Assembly (NCBI GenBank): GCA_038049695.1
Contig: CP142452.1
Coordinates: 75,586,501 to 75,650,500 of the forward strand
DNA from: Cinnamomum chago
Lineage: Eukaryota > Streptophyta > Magnoliopsida > Laurales > Lauraceae
DNA: 64,000 nucleotides
Reading direction: 5' to 3'
The notes under the pieces are model-generated. The model was not told where the DNA came from. It worked only from the letters and a program-made list of their open reading frames with translations, and did no database searches. Every line of letters starts with the position of its first letter. The stretch's first letter is position 1. Shown piece by piece: positions 57,635-64,000 of this stretch. The translations under genes and the position numbers were made by a program.

Positions 57635-60600
57635 TCATAGAGTGCCACATGTCATGGCTTGTAATTTGTCAACCAAATCGCTGATATCATTGATTCGTCC
57701 GGACCCACGACCGCCAATCCTTCCAAATGATCCTATGGCTGATAAGCCCTTGAAGCTGCTGCTTCCTTCGCTTAAATTCATTGACCTCCTTGACTTCCTT
57801 AGCTTTGAGGGGTTGTCCGTGATGTTATTCTTGATCTGGGCAACCACCAATTGGGCTATGCTGCTACGACAGAAGGGGCAGACTGGAGCGGTCAAGCAAG
57901 CGGTGGTAGGATCGGGCTTGTTATGGCAGCATAGAGCTAATGTGCAGGGAGCACACATCTCATGACCGCAGTTTTGGACCTCAATGGTGCATACCCGGTC
58001 AAAGCAAATACAGCAGAGTTCGGTGTCGCTTGCCTGCAAAATATACCCTCAATGAATAAGAAAAAAACTTGTTTTGAATTTCTAGCTACATGTATCGGCT
58101 TGCATAAAACAGTGAAGGAAAAGATAACTTTCTTTTTATTAGAATAATGAGAAAATGTTAGAAAACATTAATAACAAATCAGTCAATACTTGGAAAGCAA
58201 GCCCATGTCATGACTCATGTCACAGTATGGATTCAATTCAAATTGAAGGGAATTCAGATACTAATATCATAGTTCATTTTGGAAATCGAGAAGTTACTGA
58301 ACCAGATCTACCCAAATTGTATCCAATGAAATGGCGTCAATTCCATTATAAAGTTGCACTTGGACGTACCCCATACATTGTTAGTGCTTCGATTATTTTG
58401 GTAGCACAGATCGCTATTCGTTACACCTTGGATCCGGGTATGTGCATATAAGAGTTAGTTTAGGGATGCCTAGAAATTGAATCCACATACACCTTGGGTT
58501 CGGGCATGTGCATATAACAGTTAATTTAGATAAGCCTAGAAATTGAAACCACATTGGGATGAATACTCTGTTCCTACCATCCCAAGTCAATATGGGCTAT
58601 TGGGGTTGTAATAATGACTTGAGGCAGGAAAAAAAAAAGAAATGAAAAAAAAGTTACTGATATCTTTAGTCTATACTGCTCCAAATGTATGGCTGCCAAA
58701 GTATTCAAACCACCATAAGGATAGGGTTCATACAAACATGCCCTGAAAATCTGCGACTCCATTCAAGCATGTATATGAGTATGCAACAACCAGAATGGCC
58801 AAATCTAAGCAACTGAACCTTGGTGGGCTAAGACAGCAGAAGATAATAATAAATTGTGTCAAATATCAAGAAGCTGACATACAGAAAGTATCTCCTACTA
58901 TTCCACAACTAATAAAATGCATGTATCCGCACAAGCTACAATAACTCATCGGCAATGTTTTAGAATTTAACTGCGCACTTTTTACAGTTTCCGAAATTGG
59001 AGAGCACAGCTTCTTCCTTTTGGAATGCCAGTTTTGTGCTCCTTGTACAATAGTTCTGTAACAAGAGTGCATGGATAACCCATCAACTTAAACAAATGAA
59101 ACTAAAAATAAGAAAGGAAATACCTCATCAATATCATCATCGATCCCACTTTCAGAATGCACTGGGGATGGCAATGCATATGCTGTCCCTTTTAATATGG
59201 TTTTCTCCCTTTCCCTGTTTGCCTCCATTAAAGCTCTCTCTAATAGGATCTTTGCGTCTGGATTAAGTTCACTGATAAACTTCAAGGGTGATGGCCACAC
59301 CAGAGGCTCTGCCGATGAGGGATTGAGTAGTGCTGCACATGCCCCATGTTTGTGCTTCAGAGCGACAGTGTGTGGTATTCTCCTACAAAATCCAGCTGAG
59401 ATTAGAACAAAAGTGCATGACTGGACTTCCCAATAACTGTCTTACAATCTTCATGAACTCGTGTTTTCCATTTTTTTCTTTTGTTTGAATGATAATCTTC
59501 ATCAACTCTAAATAGAAGTAAAGTGAACTGGAAAATCTTCAGTTAAGAAAACTAAACAATTCCTTCAAGAAGTCTTAACTTTTTAGTTCAAATTATGAAG
59601 TACAAATTTTAGTAGCATCTACAAACAGTTTGAGCAATTCCTTCAATAGCAGAAAATCTAGTGTGGATGCAAATTCCACATTACATAACAGAAAATGAAT
59701 GCATCACTGGGAAGAAGACCACTAATGCAACACTAGAGAGCCTCTGCACAAGATAACCCAACACCACACTTTGTACAATGAACAATACGGCCAAGTAGTT
59801 AAAATACTAGGATTTGTATGAGCATTGAATCCTACAGAGGATTTTTTTTTTAATCTATGCAACTCTTTCCAGTTACAGGTAAGTTTTAGTATTCATCTTT
59901 ACTCCTATGATTCGATACTTGCTACATTGAATCTCATGATTCAAACGATTTCTTTAGGTGAATGCAGCAACTGGATCTCTATTTTCAGTCATTTTAAACC
60001 TTTTCTTTTTCATGACATGATTAATAATTTTGAATTGATACATAAACTTAACCGAATTTGGACATGATTTTGAATTTCAAAGCAATGCTAATTGTTTTCA
60101 TCGATGTAGCCAAAACTATCAGATGGTATAATGCAATAATGCATATGGGGACATGGTCTTTCACATGGATTTGGATGGAATAGAAAGGGAAAGAAAATTT
60201 GGCTGGAATCTCATATGGTTTCTTCCGAACATAGTAACACGAGAAATTTGATGGTTGTAGGTAATCGATTAGAAGAAATTGATCTGCCCAAATATTACAT
60301 CCCAATGCAACCTGACCAGATAGTCCAAGCTTCATCATATTGCAGTAAAGAGACACATAGAAGAAAGTTATATAAAAAAGAGCCGATCAAGGGTAAGTAA
60401 TAGGACTTGGTGTTTCCATTTCAGTATAAACTATACCCTGAAAAAAAAGGAAAACAAATCCATACGTTTTGCAAGGGCGCATTTGCCTACATCACATTGA
60501 ATTCTGAGAAATTCATAATTAAGGGAGTTTTATGACTTTATTGATGGGGCATAAAAGAGGAGACTGAAGGGCCTAGGATTTAATCTAAAGTCATGGGTGA

Positions 60601-62041
60601 ATAATAGCTTTCTATCTAAGGGGAAATTATTTGATTGCCTTGTGCATCTCTACCTTCAATCCTTCACTTTTTCGAAAAAAAATTGTAATTCTTAGAAATC
60701 CAAGTAATTCAATACCCGATTCAAAAAATGGTACCTGAATGAAATGCAAAATGCTGATAATAGAGGTTTTAGTGTTTTACCCAGATGAATCTCTTTGAAG
60801 TCGATCTGCTCCCCACGCAAGCAATTCTCGAATGGAATCTAGACATCCCCCGCGAGCTGCTAAATGAAGTGGGGTGCTCCCTGGGGAGCTGCAATAAACA
60901 AGTTACTCCATTGATCTGAACAATGCTAGCTCTCTCAAAAATAGATAAAACAATCCAGCTTCAATTTGTTAGAAAGATCTCACAGACCTACAAGTAACTT
61001 ACCCATATCCTCCTGTGCAAGCACAGACAAGACCCCCATTGTCTAAAAGAACATGAACGCAATTGGGCCGTCTTTGTCTGGCTGCTAGGTGCAAAGGAGT
61101 TGCTCCATTGCCATCTCTAATATTCACAAATCGCGCAAATCCCCTGTTCGAACCCAAAAAATACATATAAAAACAAAGAAGATCCTTAACAACACAAGAT
61201 CCAAACTAAAGTGATATGACAATCTATTGAATGTCTATTAGAAACCTACCAAGATTCTGCAACTGGTGTTGAATGTGCAGCTGAAAGAATTGCTTGCAGG
61301 CAATCCGAATGGCCATAATACGCAGCGTGATGCAAGCAAGTTCTTCCATGCAATGAATCAAACATCAAAATCTAATAAAATAAAACAACCCCAGATCAAT
61401 CTCCTTCATCAAAGTCCAAAATAAACTAAAATTGAAGCAAATCAAAGACAAAAGAAATCAGAATTCAACATACATTAGCACCTGCTTGGAGGAGCTTTTG
61501 CACGCAAGAGATCTTCCCATGCATTGCAGCCAACATCAGAGGAGTCTAATCCACCACCCACCAAAAATATCATCACAAAAAACACAACAACAAACATTCC
61601 ATCTATGAAAAAAAGGAGGAAAAAAACAAACAATCTAAACTCAAGAAAGATCAAAACTTTCCCACCTGTTTGTGACGATTTAACACATCTGGATTATCAG
61701 ATCGCTCCAGAAGAAAAGAAAGAACCTGCCCCCCACATCAAACCAAACAACAATCACCCACTAAACTCAACACACACAAAACAAAAAAACTTCTTTAAGA
61801 CACACACACCCAGAATAAAAAACAGAGAAAACTCAACAAACCCAAACAAAAAAATCACCCCAATCTGTCCATTTTCAGCAGCAATATGAAGAGCATAGAG
61901 GCGATCATACACGGTAGTCTGGTGTATAAGAGCTGGTTCTTCCTCTAACAGAGCTCCAACTGTCTCCAAATCTCCCAACTGAACTGCACCAAACAGTTCA
62001 TGTTCTTGGGTTTCTCTGCAACTCAATGCCTGACCCATCAT
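57635..62041 (-). CDS. XBAT31: XBAT31-like E3 ubiquitin ligase (ankyrin repeats plus RING), 8 exons
   Basis: Exons (minus): 62041-61859, 61725-61666, 61545-61474, 61371-61250, 61143-61003, 60888-60781, 59382-59124 and 58033-57635. All GT-AG junctions keep frame and give about 447 residues, close to Arabidopsis XBAT31 (about 456). The N-terminus MGQALSCRETQEHELF suits N-myristoylation at the MG pair (start 62038), so that second ATG may be the real start. Ankyrin repeats span about residues 12-250 (YALHIAAENGQIG, TCLHHAAYYGHSDCL, ATPLHLAARQRRP, STPLHLAARGG). The conserved linker EPLVWPSPLKFISELN precedes a C3HC4 RING (CCICFDRVCTIEVQNCGHEM, then VCPFCRSSIAQLV). The tail GLSAIGSFGRIGGRGSGRI is family-specific. 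The protein transfers ubiquitin from an E2 to a bound substrate; the orthologue works in thermomorphogenesis (established for Arabidopsis). Confidence 0.95.
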
Positions 62042-64000
62042 CACCCCAGTGTCAACACTTCACACCCCCAGAGGCACTGAAACTGCACTGGAGTGGGACT
62101 TGGGAGACGTTAAAGCGAGAACGATTACAGTTTAAAGAGCAGAGAAGACATAGAGAGATAGCGTTGGAGTTCGTAGCCTGAATTCTCTCACCTGCCCGAA
62201 AACGCTGCCCGAGCGTTCCGGTCAGCTGAGCGGGCAGCGGGCAGCATCATTCCCTTTCCATCTATTGGATTGTAGCATTTTTTTTCCCACTGCCCATGTC
62301 CGAACCCGAAACCGAGTGTCTTGACATTGATCTTTCAATGCAGCTTTTTAGCAGAGAGATCTTCGCCGTTCGTTTCGTGGGCCGTCGGATTGGTAATGGC
62401 CATGAATTTTGTCAAGTAGCAAAACAGGGAATGTGAGATATGATTTGGTGAAATTTTTTTATTTATTATGCAGGTTTTGATGGTTTGGGCCAGAATAACT
62501 TCTACGGACAATGGGATAAAAGTCGGGTAAAATTTTCGTATGACCCCATTTTGTTAGTGAAGTTTTAAACTAACAAACTTCGGGTGCAAACCGTGGTCCC
62601 CGACTAACTGTTCACATGTTGTGTGTGTGATGAAGTGTTTAGACGTTAATTTGAATCTTGGAAGTATTAGTGGTGATGTTTGTTACAAATGGAGTTTGTT
62701 GTTGGCATATATGCAAGTTAGTGGAGGGTACAAGGAATGAGGTCTTTCTATTATTAATGAAAATTTAATGTATCATTAATGAAGTTATATCCATTAGCAA
62801 CTGCCATTTAAGGGTGGCAATTCTTGATCAGTCTGCTAGATGGACCCAAATCAAAGCCCCTAATTTAGGGATCAGGTTTTATTTATCGTCTAATGTCTAA
62901 ATGGGTTGGTTTTGATTTGAGTATATTCTTGCTATTTGACTTGCAACCTGACTGAATTTTGCTAATCACACCTTAACCAATCAACTCAACACAAACCCTA
63001 ACTATTAAGTAATGGTTAATGTGTGAGACATATTTCAATCTTACTAATAGATGAGTCAGATTTGAATTGAGACTAAACATGTCACCCTCAATGCTCAACC
63101 CATCCCTATCTATCCATTGCCAATTTGACTGCCATTGTTGGCGGTAGCAATGTAAACAAGCTGAGTGAGCTTGACCAAGCTTGAGCTCAAGCTTGAATCA
63201 AGTATCCAAAAGCTAGAACTCGGCTCCTACCTTTGAGCTGGGTGGGCTTGATTTTCTTCCCCTAACATTATTTCTATGATACACGTGTTCTTATTAAAAC
63301 TTCTATTTTTAATAAAATTTGCACATTTATACAAAAATATGTGCCCTTGCAAGTGAGCAGTAGTAAAAAGAAAAAAAAGTACATTTATAAAAGGGGTTAG
63401 CTCTCCTAAGCTCAAATTTAGAATAAGGTAAGCTAAAGTATGTGGTGGAACTCACTTAAGGAGTCTCATGGGATGGGGTGGGGGGAATTTCAAGAACTCC
63501 CTAAGATCCTTCTCTTTGCAAAAAAGAAAATAAATAAATAAATAAATAAATAAATAACCCCAACCATGATTTGTATCATCTACATATGGGCTCAAAAGTT
63601 TAATGATCAATAATCAATTCGAATCGATACATGGTCAATCCAACGGTTCAGTAAATTCGGATCTGATCAAAAGTTGGTGGACATATACAATTTAGGTGAG
63701 TCATGTGTTTGGTCCATTTGGATGGACCAAAGGTGAGCCCACAAGCAGGAGCTTACAAGATTGTATCTTAAACTTGAACTTAGAAGAGCCTTGCTCTGTA
63801 TAATAATATGGGTTCCACTTGAAATATAGTACGTAATTTAGATATAATATTAAAAGTATTTATAGCGTGTGAACCAGAATCACCCACTGATGGATTAGTC
63901 GATTTTCACATGCATTTTGGTGAGAAAAAGAAGTTAGTGAAACTTAGAAGCTAGGGGTAGAGATCCGTTGGCTAGAATGAGCAGCACCACTAGGATCTTC
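62042..64000. other. Upstream region of the XBAT31-like gene and right edge
   Basis: The 5' leader probably spans about 62042-62200 and the promoter lies to its right (minus-strand gene). No TATA box was identified with confidence. An (AAAT)n microsatellite lies at 63528-63557. No other gene is supported to the window end. Confidence 0.45.

Noticed and set aside
58155-58451. 98-codon plus-strand frame
   Set aside because: It lies in the last intron of the XBAT31-like gene, opposite strand, with no signature.
61524-61889. 121-codon plus-strand frame rich in Lys/Asn/Pro
   Set aside because: Antisense to exons 2 and 3 of the XBAT31-like gene and the A-rich introns around them; compositional artefact.

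Overview
This is plant nuclear DNA, from a flowering plant. The host genes are intron-rich, have GT-AG borders and belong to plant families: an ENTH adaptor, a SIAMESE-related CDK inhibitor, an XBAT31-type RING/ankyrin E3 ligase and two conserved plant proteins of unknown function. The space between them is AT-rich and packed with plant transposons. The species cannot be told from the sequence alone.

Layout. 1-2.3 kb: non-coding, with an LTR-like relic at the very start. 2.3-4.4 kb (minus): four-exon ENTH/epsin-like gene with a minisatellite in intron 1. 5.96-7.72 kb: non-autonomous DNA element with ~85 bp inverted ends and internal CGACGTCG-type palindromic repeats. 8.96-9.34 kb: MITE. 9.95-13.88 kb (minus): a complete Copia-type element that carries only a gag gene (TR-GAG-like), with near-identical LTRs and a GTATG target duplication. 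14.1-17.05 kb: two related MITEs and a 91 bp nested palindrome. 17.4-17.8 kb: SIAMESE-related CDK inhibitor. 19.2 kb: a 49 bp LINE tail with a 16 bp target duplication. 20.6-21.1 kb: Harbinger-type MITE. 21.5-38.9 kb (plus): five-exon conserved gene whose last intron (14.9 kb) holds an 11.4 kb Ty3/Gypsy Tat-type element in sense orientation.

That Gypsy element looks whole. It has two 719 bp LTRs that read as identical, an AATTG target duplication, one 1967-codon gag-pol frame with a second RNase H, a ~49 bp tandem array, and a long antisense gene with a 'putative gypsy type transposon' domain and coiled coil. 38.9-45.1 kb: intergenic, with a degenerate tandem array. 45.1-49.9 kb (plus): three-exon plant-specific protein. 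50-57.6 kb: intergenic, with tandem duplications, a solo LTR related to the Gypsy element, and Harbinger-, Mutator- and hAT-type MITEs that each keep their target duplications. 57.6-62.0 kb (minus): eight-exon XBAT31-like ubiquitin ligase. 62-64 kb: its upstream region.

The host genes are unrelated singletons and do not form a pathway. The strongest theme is recent and old transposition. Two LTR elements are very young, and at least seven DNA-transposon derivatives and one LINE tail can be dated or classified by their ends. Exon borders were read by eye from splice signals, reading frame and family similarity; individual borders may be off by one or two bases.
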